A DNA stretch of 64,000 nucleotides from Mesorhizobium liriopis (lineage in GTDB: Bacteria; Pseudomonadota; Alphaproteobacteria; Rhizobiales; Rhizobiaceae), in assembly GCF_024053505.1 (NCBI RefSeq), contig NZ_JAMXQS010000006.1, positions 1-64,000 on the forward strand, written 5' to 3'. The notes beneath the pieces were generated by a model, which saw only the letters and a list, made by a program, of their open reading frames with translations, made no database searches and was not told the DNA's origin. The position numbers and the translations under genes were made by a program. Shown piece by piece: positions 9,208 to 17,628 of the stretch; positions within the stretch are counted from its first letter, which is position 1, and each line of letters opens with the position of its first letter.

Positions 9208-9399
9208 ATGGCTGAGAAGAAGACACTCGTCGTGAAGCAGATCGGTTCGCCGATCCGCCGTGAGAAGAACCAGCGCGCCACGCTCGTGGGCCTGGGGCTG
9301 AATAAGTTGCACCGCGAGCGCACGCTGGAGGACACCCCTTCGGTGCGCGGCATGATCGCTTCGGTGAACCACCTCGTCCGCGTCGTCGGCGAGGCGTGA
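9208..9399 (+). CDS. rpmD: 50S ribosomal protein L30
   Basis: 63 residues, single-domain L30 with [18 protein letters not shown] and [20 protein letters not shown]. Located between S5 and L15 as in most bacteria; RBS GAGGAGATA is 8 bases upstream of the ATG. Confidence 0.97.
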   Translation: MAEKKTLVVKQIGSPIRREKNQRATLVGLGLNKLHRERTLEDTPSVRGMIASVNHLVRVVGEA

Positions 9400-9421
9400 G
9401 CGCGAAGCGAGGAGAACCAAG

Positions 9422-9898
9422 ATGAAACTCAACGATCTGCGTGACAACGAAGGCGCGACCCACTCGCGCAAGCGGCTCGGTCGCGGTATCGGTTCGGGCT
9501 CGGGCAAGACCGCCGGTCGCGGCGTGAAGGGCCAGAAGGCTCGTTCGGGCGTCGCGATCAACGGCTTCGAGGGCGGCCAGATGCCGCTCTATCGTCGCCT
9601 GCCCAAGCGCGGCTTCACCAACATCTCGGCGAAGAGCTACAACGCCGTGTCGCTGGCCCGCCTCCAGGCGGCAGTGGACGCCGGCAAGCTCGAAGCCGGT
9701 TCGACCGTCGATGCGGCGGCGCTCATCAAGGCCGGCGTGATCCGCCGCGCCAAGGATGGCGTGCGCGTGCTCGGCACGGGCGAACTGACCGCGAAGCTCT
9801 CGCTCGACGTGGCGGGCGCTTCGAAGTCGGCCGTCGAGAAGATCGAAAAGGCCGGCGGTTCGATCCGCGTGGCCGAGGCTGCCGCCTCGGCTGAATAA
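9422..9898 (+). CDS. rplO: 50S ribosomal protein L15
   Basis: 158 residues. The Gly/Arg-rich N-terminal part ([18 protein letters not shown]) threads into 23S rRNA; the C-terminal part binds late in 50S assembly. The C-terminus is slightly longer than in E. coli, with an Ala/Glu-rich tail. Followed by a 119-base gap with two hairpins before secY. Confidence 0.98.
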   Translation: MKLNDLRDNEGATHSRKRLGRGIGSGSGKTAGRGVKGQKARSGVAINGFEGGQMPLYRRLPKRGFTNISAKSYNAVSLARLQAAVDAGKLEAGSTVDAAALIKAGVIRRAKDGVRVLGTGELTAKLSLDVAGASKSAVEKIEKAGGSIRVAEAAASAE

Positions 9899-9905
9899 TG
9901 GCGGC

Positions 9906-9966
9906 GCGACGCGTCTCCTACGCGTCGCTTGCAAGGTGACCGACCGGAGCTTATCTCGGCTCCGGT
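9906..9966 (+). promoter_or_regulatory. Two tandem hairpins between rplO and secY
   Basis: First stem: 9906-9913 with 9921-9928 (8 bp, 7-base loop). Second stem: 9943-9950 with 9959-9966 (8 bp, 8-base loop). Both are perfect. Neither has a T-run after it. They fill the spacer that separates the ribosomal protein genes from secY-adk and could adjust the lower expression that SecY needs relative to ribosomal proteins. That role is inferred. Confidence 0.5.
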
Positions 9967-10017
9967 CCAGCCGCTCGCCCGACTCCCCTGGCGGTGCGGC
10001 CCAGCGGAGAGTGCTTG

Positions 10018-11358
10018 ATGGCATCGGCTGCAGAACAGCTCGCATCCAACCTAAATTTTGCGGCCTTTGCCAAGGCTGAGGATCTCAAGAAGCGCATCTG
10101 GTTCACGATCGGTGCGCTGCTTGTGTATCGTCTCGGTACTTACATCCCGCTTCCCGGAATCAATCCGGCCGCTTTCGCGCAGGCGTTCAGCCAGCAGAGC
10201 GGCGGCATGCTCGGCGTGTTCAACATGTTCGCCGGCGGTGCCGTTGCCCGCATGGCGATCTTCGCGCTCGGCATCATGCCTTATATCTCGGCTTCCATCA
10301 TTATGCAGCTGATGACCTCGGTCATCCCCTCGCTCGAGGCGCTGAAGAAGGAAGGCGAGCAGGGGCGCAAGGTCATCAACCAGTACACGCGCTACGGCAC
10401 GGTGCTTCTGGCGCTGGTGCAGGCCTATGGCATCGCGGTCGGGCTGGAGAGTGGCAACGGGATCGTCACCGATCCGGGCCTGTTCTTCCGTGCGTCCACC
10501 GTGCTGACGCTGGTCGGCGGCACGATGTTCTTGATGTGGCTCGGTGAGCAGATCACCGCGCGCGGCATCGGCAACGGTATTTCACTGATCATCTTCGCAG
10601 GCATCGTGGCGGGCCTGCCGACCGCGCTGGCCGGCACGCTCGAACTCGGCCGCACCGGTGCGCTTTCGACCACGCTGATCCTGGCGATCATCGTTCTGGC
10701 GATCGTCGTGATCGCGGCGATCGTGTTCTTCGAGCGCGCCCAGCGTCGCCTGCTGATCCAGTATCCGAAGCGCCAGGTCGGCAACCGCATGTTCCAGGGC
10801 GACACGTCGCACCTGCCGCTGAAGCTGAACACGGCCGGCGTCATTCCGCCGATCTTCGCATCCTCGCTGCTCGTGTTGCCCGCGACGATCGCAGGCTTCT
10901 CGTCGAGCACGAACCTGCCGGGATGGGTGAACACGGTTCTCGCATCGCTCGGTCACGGCCAGCCGCTCTATATGCTGCTCTACGCCTCGATGATCGTGTT
11001 CTTCGCGTTCTTCTATACGGCGATTGTGTTCAATCCGAAGGATACGGCGGACCAACTCAAGAAGCATTCGGGCTTCATTCCGGGCTATCGTCCAGGCGAG
11101 CGCACGGCGGAGTATATCGACTACGTGCTGACGCGCATCACGGTGATCGGCGCGGCATATCTTGTGGTCATCTGTCTCATGCCGGAATTCCTGATTTCCG
11201 CGACCGGCGTTCCGTTCTATCTTGGCGGCACGTCGCTCCTGATCGTTGTCAGCGTCACGCTCGACACGGTTGCGCAGATCCAGGGCCATCTGATCGCGCA
11301 CCAGTATGAGGGGCTCATCAAGAAGTCCAAGCTTCGCGGGGGGAAAAGGACACGATGA
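10018..11358 (+). CDS. secY: Preprotein translocase subunit SecY
   Basis: 446 residues with ten expected membrane helices; it forms the protein-conducting channel with SecE and SecG. Conserved features include [10 protein letters not shown] in the first periplasmic plug region, [13 protein letters not shown], and the cytoplasmic loop [19 protein letters not shown] used by SecA and ribosomes. The start at 10018 ([12 protein letters not shown]) is preferred to an in-frame ATG at 9994 because of the family's N-terminus. The stop overlaps the adk start by 4 bases. Confidence 0.97.
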   Translation: MASAAEQLASNLNFAAFAKAEDLKKRIWFTIGALLVYRLGTYIPLPGINPAAFAQAFSQQSGGMLGVFNMFAGGAVARMAIFALGIMPYISASIIMQLMTSVIPSLEALKKEGEQGRKVINQYTRYGTVLLALVQAYGIAVGLESGNGIVTDPGLFFRASTVLTLVGGTMFLMWLGEQITARGIGNGISLIIFAGIVAGLPTALAGTLELGRTGALSTTLILAIIVLAIVVIAAIVFFERAQRRLLIQYPKRQVGNRMFQGDTSHLPLKLNTAGVIPPIFASSLLVLPATIAGFSSSTNLPGWVNTVLASLGHGQPLYMLLYASMIVFFAFFYTAIVFNPKDTADQLKKHSGFIPGYRPGERTAEYIDYVLTRITVIGAAYLVVICLMPEFLISATGVPFYLGGTSLLIVVSVTLDTVAQIQGHLIAHQYEGLIKKSKLRGGKRTR

Positions 11359-11951
11359 GACTGATTCTGCTTGGACCGCCCGGCGCCGGCAAGGGAACGC
11401 AAGCCCAGCGCCTCGTGCAGAAATACGGCATCCCGCAGCTTTCCACCGGCGACATGCTGCGGGCGGCTGTCGCGGCCGGCACGGATGTCGGCAAGCGCGC
11501 GAAGGCGGTGATGGATGCGGGCGAGCTCGTGTCCGACGAGATCGTCAACGCCATCGTCGCCGAGCGCATCCAGGAAAGCGATTGCAAGAAGGGTTTCATC
11601 CTCGACGGTTACCCGCGCACCCTCGCGCAGGCCGATGCGGTTCAGGAGATGCTCGACAAGAGCGGTCGGCGGCTCGATGCGGTGATCGAACTTGTCGTGG
11701 ACGACGAGGCGCTCGTCGGCCGTATCGTCAAGCGGGCGGAAGAAACGCTCGCGGCGGGCAAGCCGGTTCGCAAGGACGATACGCCGGAAGTGTTCGAAGA
11801 GCGCTTGCGCGAGTACTATAAGAAGACCGCACCGCTGATCGGCTACTATTATGCGAAGAACATGTTGACCCATGTGGACGGCATGGCTTCGATGGATGCG
11901 GTGACGTCCTCGATCGAGAAGATCCTCGAGGACACGCGCGCTGTCGCGTAA
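11355..11951 (+). CDS. adk: Adenylate kinase (short-LID type)
   Basis: 198 residues. Catalyses ATP + AMP to 2 ADP. The P-loop GPPGAGKGT is at residues 7-15, the AMP-binding segment STGDMLR follows, and [13 protein letters not shown] is the family signature. The LID is the short form without the zinc-binding insertion, going directly to [15 protein letters not shown]. Overlap with secY (ATGA) indicates coupled translation, an order conserved across bacteria. Confidence 0.98.
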   Translation: MRLILLGPPGAGKGTQAQRLVQKYGIPQLSTGDMLRAAVAAGTDVGKRAKAVMDAGELVSDEIVNAIVAERIQESDCKKGFILDGYPRTLAQADAVQEMLDKSGRRLDAVIELVVDDEALVGRIVKRAEETLAAGKPVRKDDTPEVFEERLREYYKKTAPLIGYYYAKNMLTHVDGMASMDAVTSSIEKILEDTRAVA

Positions 11952-11979
11952 AGTGTCAGTCAGCATTGACTTATGTGGG

Positions 11980-12056
11980 TGCGTCGCCTAAAGGCGGCGC
12001 ATCTTCTGATCGCTGACTCGGCTGGCCGCCCTGTTTCGGGGTGTCGCCGGCTTTTT
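11980..12056 (+). terminator. Tandem hairpins and terminator-like element between adk and rpsM
   Basis: Stem one: 11980-11988 with 11993-12001 (9 bp with one G-U, 4-base loop). Stem two: 12020-12026 with 12046-12052 (7 bp with two G-U pairs) followed directly by TTTT (12053-12056), the form of an intrinsic terminator. It marks the spc/alpha operon border; rpsM and following genes may have their own promoter in the next 90 bases. Confidence 0.5.
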
Positions 12057-12114
12057 GGTTATGAGGATACCCGCAGGGGCCGGCCTCCACCGGACGCGGG
12101 GTTTTGCAACGAAC

Positions 12115-12131
12115 GCCGGACATGGTCCGGC
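12115..12131 (+). promoter_or_regulatory. Compact hairpin directly before rpsM
   Basis: Bases 12115-12121 pair perfectly with 12125-12131 (7 bp) around the loop ATG. It ends 17 bases before the rpsM start and about 6 bases before the GGAGA ribosome binding site. In E. coli the alpha operon leader is bound by S4 through a pseudoknot; this is a much simpler element and a link to S4 is only speculation. Confidence 0.4.
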
Positions 12132-12148
12132 TCACATGGAGAATGAGC

Positions 12149-12517
12149 ATGGCTCGTATTGCGGGTGTCAACATCCCGACCAACAAGCGCACCGTTATCG
12201 CGCTTCAGTATATTCACGGCATCGGCAAGAAGTTCGCGCAGGAGATCATCGACAAGGTCGGTATCCCGGCGGATCGTCGCGTCAACCAGCTGACCGACGC
12301 CGAAGTGCTTGCGATCCGCGAAACCATCGACCGCGACTATCAGGTCGAAGGCGATCTGCGCCGCAACGTTTCGATGAACATCAAGCGCCTGATGGATCTC
12401 GGTTCCTACCGTGGCCTCCGTCACCGTCGTTCGCTGCCGGTTCGCGGCCAGCGCACGCACACCAACGCTCGCACCCGCAAGGGTCCGGCGAAGGCGATTG
12501 CCGGCAAGAAGAAGTAA
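12149..12517 (+). CDS. rpsM: 30S ribosomal protein S13
   Basis: 122 residues beginning [21 protein letters not shown]13 is a head protein bridging to the 50S subunit; the C-terminal [19 protein letters not shown] tail contacts P-site tRNA. The ATG at 12149 is chosen over an in-frame ATG at 12104 since it gives the universal S13 start and follows GGAGAATGAGC. Confidence 0.98.
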   Translation: MARIAGVNIPTNKRTVIALQYIHGIGKKFAQEIIDKVGIPADRRVNQLTDAEVLAIRETIDRDYQVEGDLRRNVSMNIKRLMDLGSYRGLRHRRSLPVRGQRTHTNARTRKGPAKAIAGKKK

Positions 12518-12608
12518 TCTGTGGGGCAGGGCATCGCGTTCGCGTGGCGCTCTTCCGCAAGGTGTAGCCGCTGGAAATACGGCGGCGTAGAGATCAAAGG
12601 ACAAGACC

Positions 12609-12998
12609 ATGGCCAAGGAAGCCACACGCGTTCGCCGCCGCGAGCGCAAGAACATCTCGTCGGGCACCGCCCACGTGAACTCGACCTTCAACAACACGAT
12701 GATCACCATCACCGACGCGCAGGGCAATGCGATTGCCTGGTCGTCGGCTGGTGCGCAGGGCTTCAAGGGCTCGCGCAAGTCCACGCCGTTCGCAGCTCAG
12801 GTTGCGGCCGAGGACGTGGCGCGCAAGGCTCAGGAGCACGGCATGCGCCAGCTCGAGGTGGAAGTGTCGGGTCCCGGCTCGGGCCGCGAGTCCGCGCTGC
12901 GCGCCTTGCAGGCGGCAGGCTTCACCATTACCTCAATTCGTGACGTCACCCCCATTCCGCACAATGGTTGCCGCCCGCGCAAGAAGCGCCGCGTCTGA
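12609..12998 (+). CDS. rpsK: 30S ribosomal protein S11
   Basis: 129 residues. S11 lines the E-site mRNA path on the platform. Typical blocks are [36 protein letters not shown] and the basic end [29 protein letters not shown] lies upstream. The 91-base gap before it has only a weak 5-bp hairpin (12567-12571 with 12582-12586). Confidence 0.98.
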   Translation: MAKEATRVRRRERKNISSGTAHVNSTFNNTMITITDAQGNAIAWSSAGAQGFKGSRKSTPFAAQVAAEDVARKAQEHGMRQLEVEVSGPGSGRESALRALQAAGFTITSIRDVTPIPHNGCRPRKKRRV

Positions 12999-13101
12999 CG
13001 TTTTCACGAAAAGCTGCCCGAACGCTCACTCGCGGTCTTCTCGCAGCTTCCACCGATCGGCCGTCACGATTGGATAGTGGCGGCGAATGGAAGGAAAATA
13101 C

Positions 13102-14112
13102 ATGATCCAGAAAAACTGGCAGGAATTGATCAAGCCCAACAAGATCGATTTCTCCTCCAAGAACAAGACGCTGACGACGCTCGTCGCCGAGCCGCTCGAG
13201 CGTGGCTTCGGCCTGACGCTCGGCAACGCCCTGCGCCGCGTGCTGCTCTCGTCGCTTCGCGGCGCGGCGGTGACCGCCGTGCAGATCGACGGCGTGCTGC
13301 ATGAGTTCTCATCGATTGCTGGCGTCCGCGAGGACGTGACGGACATCGTTCTCAACATCAAGGAAATCGCCATCCGTATGGAAGGCGACGGTCCGAAGCG
13401 CATGGTCGTGCGCAAGCAGGGTCCGGGCACCGTCACCGCCGGTGACATCCAGACCGTGGGCGATGTCGAGATCCTGAACCCCGACCACGTGATCTGCACG
13501 CTCGACGAGGGCGCGGAGATCCGCATGGAGTTCACCGTGGACAACGGCAAGGGCTATGTGCCCGCCGACCGCAACCGCGCCGAAGACGCGCCGATCGGGC
13601 TGATTCCGGTCGACTCGCTCTACTCGCCGGTCAAGAAGGTTTCGTACAAGGTCGAGAACACCCGTGAGGGCCAGGTTCTCGACTACGACAAGCTGACCAT
13701 GACCATCGAGACCAACGGTTCGATCACCGGCGAGGACGCCGTGGCCTATGCCGCGCGCATCCTGCAGGATCAGCTCGGCCTGTTCGTCAACTTCGACGAG
13801 CCGACCAAGGAGCAGCCGTCGGAGCAGGTCGCGGAGCTCGCCTTCAACCCGGCGCTGCTCAAGAAGGTGGACGAGCTGGAGCTTTCGGTCCGTTCGGCCA
13901 ACTGCCTGAAGAACGACAACATCGTCTATATCGGCGACCTGATCCAGAAGAGCGAAGGCGAAATGCTGCGCACGCCGAATTTCGGCCGCAAGTCGCTCAA
14001 CGAGATCAAGGAAGTCCTGGCCTCCATGGGTCTGCATCTCGGCATGGAAGTGCCGGACTGGCCGCCGGAGAACATCGACGACCTCGCCAAGCGTTACGAA
14101 GATCAATATTGA
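13102..14112 (+). CDS. rpoA: DNA-directed RNA polymerase subunit alpha
   Basis: 336 residues. The N-terminal domain (about 1-230), with [20 protein letters not shown], dimerises and assembles RNA polymerase; the C-terminal domain (about 255-320) holds the helix-hairpin-helix with [11 protein letters not shown], where Arg264 corresponds to the UP-element and activator contact residue of E. coli. The ATG at 13102 follows GGAAGGAAA; an in-frame ATG at 13087 lacks a ribosome binding site. The 103-base gap upstream has a 7-bp stem (13011-13017 with 13043-13049). Confidence 0.97.
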   Translation: MIQKNWQELIKPNKIDFSSKNKTLTTLVAEPLERGFGLTLGNALRRVLLSSLRGAAVTAVQIDGVLHEFSSIAGVREDVTDIVLNIKEIAIRMEGDGPKRMVVRKQGPGTVTAGDIQTVGDVEILNPDHVICTLDEGAEIRMEFTVDNGKGYVPADRNRAEDAPIGLIPVDSLYSPVKKVSYKVENTREGQVLDYDKLTMTIETNGSITGEDAVAYAARILQDQLGLFVNFDEPTKEQPSEQVAELAFNPALLKKVDELELSVRSANCLKNDNIVYIGDLIQKSEGEMLRTPNFGRKSLNEIKEVLASMGLHLGMEVPDWPPENIDDLAKRYEDQY

Positions 14113-14118
14113 GCCGGC

Positions 14119-14160
14119 CCCGCCCGGCAGAACCAAACTCGCGCGGTTCTAGCCGGCGGG
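14119..14160 (+). promoter_or_regulatory. Long bulged hairpin between rpoA and rplQ
   Basis: A 15-bp stem with two single-base bulges: 14119-14123 with 14156-14160, 14125-14128 with 14152-14155, and 14129-14134 with 14145-14150, closing a 10-base loop. It ends 18 bases before the rplQ start, next to the GAAGGAGA ribosome binding site. It could separate rpoA and rplQ expression or be an RNase III-type processing site; inferred only. Confidence 0.5.
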
Positions 14161-14178
14161 ACTTGAAGGAGAAAAACA

Positions 14179-14607
14179 ATGCGTCACGGAAAGAGGGGCC
14201 GTCGGCTCAGCCGCTCCGTCAGCCATCGTAAGTCGCTCTTCGCGAACCTCGCGGCTTCGCTGATCGAGCATGAGCAGATCGTCACGACCCTGCCGAAGGC
14301 GAAGGACCTGCGTCCGATCGTCGAGAAGCTGGTCACGCTCGGCAAGCGCGGCGACCTGCATGCCCGCCGTCAGGCGATCTCGCAGATCCGCAACGAGGCT
14401 CTGGTCGGCCGTCTGTTCGACACGATCGCGCCCCGCTATGCGAGCCGCAACGGCGGTTACCTGCGCATCATGAAGGCGGGCTTCCGCCATGGCGACAATG
14501 CGCCGATCGCGGTGATCGAGTTCGTCGATCGCGACACCTCGGCCAAGGGTGCGGCCGACCGCGCGCGCGTCGAAGCAGAGACCGCGGAAGAGGCCGAAGC
14601 GGCATAA
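14179..14607 (+). CDS. rplQ: 50S ribosomal protein L17
   Basis: 142 residues beginning [19 protein letters not shown]17 lies near the tunnel exit. The C-terminal tail rich in Ala and Glu is longer than in E. coli, as usual in alphaproteobacteria. Last gene of the ribosomal protein run, followed by a strong terminator. Confidence 0.98.
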   Translation: MRHGKRGRRLSRSVSHRKSLFANLAASLIEHEQIVTTLPKAKDLRPIVEKLVTLGKRGDLHARRQAISQIRNEALVGRLFDTIAPRYASRNGGYLRIMKAGFRHGDNAPIAVIEFVDRDTSAKGAADRARVEAETAEEAEAA

Positions 14608-14632
14608 GCCGTTTCAGCACCGAATGTGTGAG

Positions 14633-14659
14633 AAGGGGCCGAAAGGCCCCTTTTCTTTT
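14633..14659 (+). terminator. Intrinsic terminator after rplQ
   Basis: Bases 14635-14640 pair with 14645-14650 (6 G-C pairs) around a GAAA tetraloop, with A-T pairs extending the base, followed by TTTTCTTTT. This is a textbook terminator and marks the end of the ribosomal protein super-operon. Confidence 0.9.
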
Positions 14660-14730
14660 GCCCGGTCGTTCAAGCGCAGTTGTGGGATGGGGCGCTTGAC
14701 CGGTGCAATGAGCGGAGTAGAGGTCGGCCC

Positions 14731-15165
14731 ATGCTCAACATGATCAAGCTTTGCGTCGGCTGCGAATCCGTCGAGGATCTGGAAGGCTGGATCCAGTCAC
14801 GGCTCGACGCGCGCCGTGCGGCGGGCGAGCCGGTGGAGCAGTTCCATACGACCCGCATGGTGCCGGTGCGCAAGGACGAGCTTCTGGATGGCGGCTCGCT
14901 TTACTGGGTGATCAAGGGAATGGTGCAGTGCCGGCAGCGGCTGGTGGATGTACGGCCGTTCACGGACGGCGAAGGCATCGGGCGCTGCCATCTGGTCCTG
15001 CACCCTGAGGTGATCCGGACCGACCTCGTGCCGAAGCGGCCATTTCAGGGATGGCGATATCTGATAACGCATGAAGCGCCGGCGGATATCGGGGGAGACC
15101 GCGCGGCGCTTCTGGAAATGCCGCATCACCTGCGGCGGGAACTGACTGAACTCGGACTTCTCTGA
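14731..15165 (+). CDS. DUF1489 family protein
   Basis: 144 residues beginning MLNMIKLCVGCESVEDLEGW, matching the alphaproteobacterial DUF1489 family. No catalytic motif or membrane segment is visible; the function is unknown. A longer in-frame start at 14680 exists, but the ATG at 14731 gives the family's usual start. The segment GGSLYWVIKGMVQCRQRLV and the terminal LRRELTELGLL are typical of the family. It stands alone after the rplQ terminator and ends 3 bases before the end of an opposing small gene. Confidence 0.8.
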   Translation: MLNMIKLCVGCESVEDLEGWIQSRLDARRAAGEPVEQFHTTRMVPVRKDELLDGGSLYWVIKGMVQCRQRLVDVRPFTDGEGIGRCHLVLHPEVIRTDLVPKRPFQGWRYLITHEAPADIGGDRAALLEMPHHLRRELTELGLL

Positions 15166-15168
15166 CGC

Positions 15169-15438
15169 TTATTCCATGTTCAGCATGATGGCGGCCCTGC
15201 CGTCCGGCGCATAGACGCGAAGGCGGACGACCGTGGCGGGCATCGACGAGCGCCAGGAGCGCGCGCCGTGGGCGAGCAGCAGGTTGACCAGATCCCTGGT
15301 CTTGAAGCGCGGGGTGTTCTGGCGGAAATCCGCGAGGCCCATGGCTGCCTGATGCAGCATCTGGGACCGCGTATCGTTCGCGCGCGCCAGCTTACGGCGC
15401 GGGTCGATATAGCCCAGAACGTCTTTCTCCTGAATCAT
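15169..15438 (-). CDS. Small hypothetical protein, 89 residues
   Basis: I do not recognise this family. The reading frame covers 89 residues starting MIQEKDVLGYIDPRRKLARA, with no signal peptide, cysteine or membrane helix. The upstream strand has a weak GAG-type ribosome binding site. Support for coding: the frame neatly fills the gap between two convergent stops and starts 56 bases after the end of the carboxypeptidase gene on the same strand, so it could be its downstream partner. It may also be spurious. Confidence 0.55.
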   Translation of the reverse strand: MIQEKDVLGYIDPRRKLARANDTRSQMLHQAAMGLADFRQNTPRFKTRDLVNLLLAHGARSWRSSMPATVVRLRVYAPDGRAAIMLNME

Positions 15439-15494
15439 CTCTCAACCCCTTCGACGCAACAGAACAAAACCGGGAGTGGTGGCGAGCAGAGTGC

Positions 15495-16955
15495 TTACTG
15501 CTCGATGGCGTAGCAGGACACGCGCTGCTTCTTGAGTGCCGCGCAGGCGTCCCATGCGGCGGTCTTGGTGTCGAAGCCGCTGTAGCGCGCGCGATAAAAA
15601 GTGCTGCCGCCCTTGTTGAAGGCAACGGTGAAGGGCGAGGCCGCTGATAGGACGTTCGGTGCCTTGGCGGTGGTGGCATCGAGCAGCGCCCGCGCTTCGC
15701 GCTCGCTGGCGGACGATGCGACCTGAATCACCCAGCCGGACTGTGTCACGGAAGCGGTGGCGATCTGATCCACATGCTCAACGGCCGATGACGGCTTCTG
15801 GCGCGCAAAGGCGAGGGGGGCCGGCGCCTGCTTGGGCATGGCAAGGGTTTTCGCGGCGGGAGCGCTGCGGAGGACGCGGCCGGATTTCGGCGTGGTCAGA
15901 ACCTGGGTATCCACTTCCTCTTCCACGGCTGCGGCGGCCACGATGTCGTCGGCGTCCATGTCGGCGGAGGCGACCTCGATCTCGTGGCGCGGTTGCGGCA
16001 TCGGGATATCGGTGTGGGGCAGGACGGCGTCGGCGAAGGCCTTGAGCGGCGTGGCGCTGGCCGAGGCGACGAGCGTGCCGCCCTTGGTCGAGGCTTCGGG
16101 CAGATATTTCGTGATCAGGCGCGCCATCTGGTCGTCGCGCGAACGCCCCGTCGCACCGCCCATCACGACGGCGACGATCTTGCGGTTTCCATCCACGACA
16201 GACGAGACGAGGTTGAAGCCGGACGCGTTGGTGTAACCGGTCTTGATGCCGTCCACGCCCTTGATGCGGCCCAGGAGCTTGTTGTGGTTGGGCATGCGCT
16301 GGCGGCCGAGCGTGAAGGACGGCGTGGAGAAGTAATCGTAATATTCGGGGAAATGAGCACGCAGGGCCAGACCGAGGGTCGCCATGTCGCGTGCCGTGGT
16401 GTGCTGCTCCATGTTGGGCAGGCCGGACGCGTTGCGGAACACGGTCGAGCTCATGCCGAGACGGCGAGCCTTCTGCGTCATCATGACGGCGAAGCGGTCT
16501 TCGGAGCCGCCGAGCGTTTCGCCGAGAGCGGCTGCGGCATCGTTGGCGGATTTGGTGACGAGCGAAAGAATCGCGGTCTCGACGGAAACCGACTTGCCGG
16601 CGGGCACGCCGATCTTGGTCGGAGACATGCCGGCGGCGTGGGCCGAGAAGACGACGCGCGAATCCTTCGAGAGCTTGCCGGCCTTCATCGCCTCGAAAGT
16701 GAGGTAGAGCGTCATCATCTTCGTCAGCGATGCCGGGAAGCGCTGACCATCGGCATTTTCGGCGAAGAGCGTCTTGCCTGTGTTGGCGTCCACCACGATC
16801 GCGGCATAGCGCGGATTGTTGGCAGGGGCCTTCTTCCTGGGGGCAGCGTCGGCGGCACCGGCGCTCATCACCGACACTGCAACGAGAACTGCGGGAACGG
16901 TCGTGGAGATCGTACGGACGGTCTTACCGAAAAGACCAGCCAACACCTGTCGCAC
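15495..16955 (-). CDS. D-alanyl-D-alanine carboxypeptidase (S11 family) with C-terminal SPOR domain
   Basis: 486 residues. A signal peptide (about residues 1-38, ending near AADAAP) directs it to the periplasm. The serine peptidase S11 domain has all three penicillin-binding motifs: SLTK at 76-79, SAN at 136-138 and KTG at 238-240. After a Pro/Ala-rich linker, residues about 405-486 form a SPOR domain, which binds denuded glycan strands at division sites. It trims the terminal D-Ala of peptidoglycan stem peptides. DacA/DacC/DacF assignment is not possible by eye. Divergent from clpS. Confidence 0.93.
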   Translation of the reverse strand: MRQVLAGLFGKTVRTISTTVPAVLVAVSVMSAGAADAAPRKKAPANNPRYAAIVVDANTGKTLFAENADGQRFPASLTKMMTLYLTFEAMKAGKLSKDSRVVFSAHAAGMSPTKIGVPAGKSVSVETAILSLVTKSANDAAAALGETLGGSEDRFAVMMTQKARRLGMSSTVFRNASGLPNMEQHTTARDMATLGLALRAHFPEYYDYFSTPSFTLGRQRMPNHNKLLGRIKGVDGIKTGYTNASGFNLVSSVVDGNRKIVAVVMGGATGRSRDDQMARLITKYLPEASTKGGTLVASASATPLKAFADAVLPHTDIPMPQPRHEIEVASADMDADDIVAAAAVEEEVDTQVLTTPKSGRVLRSAPAAKTLAMPKQAPAPLAFARQKPSSAVEHVDQIATASVTQSGWVIQVASSASEREARALLDATTAKAPNVLSAASPFTVAFNKGGSTFYRARYSGFDTKTAAWDACAALKKQRVSCYAIEQ

Positions 16956-17290
16956 AGCGTCTTCCTTTTTATTCTTCTGATGGCGAGCAGCACCGCGCGG
17001 TGTGCTTCCTTGGCATCACGCTATGGGTGGCGCGTTACCATTCGGTTTATGGTTTCTCGATTGTTCATTTTTCCGCTCGGATTCGACCGGCTCACGCTCT
17101 CGCCGCTCTCGTTCACGAAAAGCGGAAATCACAGCGGAAGGGGCTTAGAGCCGTATTGTGCGCCGCCGCGAAGGGCTTACAATCGGCGTGCGAACACCTA
17201 CATCCTCGCTGGGTTGAGGCTGAAGGTTTGGCCAACGGAAGGACACGGAACTTGAAGAGCAGGACGGCCCTCCACGCGCGAGATGCGCGG
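16956..17290. other. Divergent intergenic region between the carboxypeptidase gene and clpS
   Basis: 335 bases without a convincing gene. It must hold the promoters of both flanking genes. I see no strong -35/-10 pair, tRNA or repeat. An in-frame extension of clpS through this region is open but has no ClpS-like sequence, so it is judged non-coding. Confidence 0.6.
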
Positions 17291-17620
17291 ATGGCGGGCG
17301 AGGGCGAGAAGAACAATGGCACGGGTCGCGGCACCGCCGTGATCACGCGAACCCAAACTCGCACCAAGAAGCCAAGTCTCTATCGCGTGCTCATTCTGAA
17401 CGACGACTACACTCCCATGGACTTCGTCGTTCACGTGCTCGAACGGTTCTTCCAGAAAGACAAGGAAGCAGCGACCCGGATCATGCTCCACGTCCATCAT
17501 CATGGCGTCGGAGAATGCGGCGTCTACACCTACGAGATCGCGGAAACCAAGGTCTCGCAGGTGATGGATTTTGCCCGCGAAAACCAACATCCGCTTCAAT
17601 GCGTGATGGAAAAGAAGTGA
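17291..17620 (+). CDS. clpS: ATP-dependent Clp protease adaptor ClpS
   Basis: 109 residues. After a disordered Lys/Thr-rich N-terminus, the core [20 protein letters not shown] (about 31-50) and [19 protein letters not shown] are the ClpS signature; it binds proteins with N-degron residues and hands them to ClpA. The ATG at 17291 is chosen because sequence upstream is unlike the family, although a TTG at 17252 would be possible. It is 8 bases before clpA, the usual operon order. Confidence 0.95.
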   Translation: MAGEGEKNNGTGRGTAVITRTQTRTKKPSLYRVLILNDDYTPMDFVVHVLERFFQKDKEAATRIMLHVHHHGVGECGVYTYEIAETKVSQVMDFARENQHPLQCVMEKK

Positions 17621-17628
17621 GGTCCTGA

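Noticed and set aside
16730-17290. Long N-terminal extension of clpS
   Set aside because: Overlaps the opposing carboxypeptidase start and shows no ClpS features; the ATG at 17291 gives the normal length.
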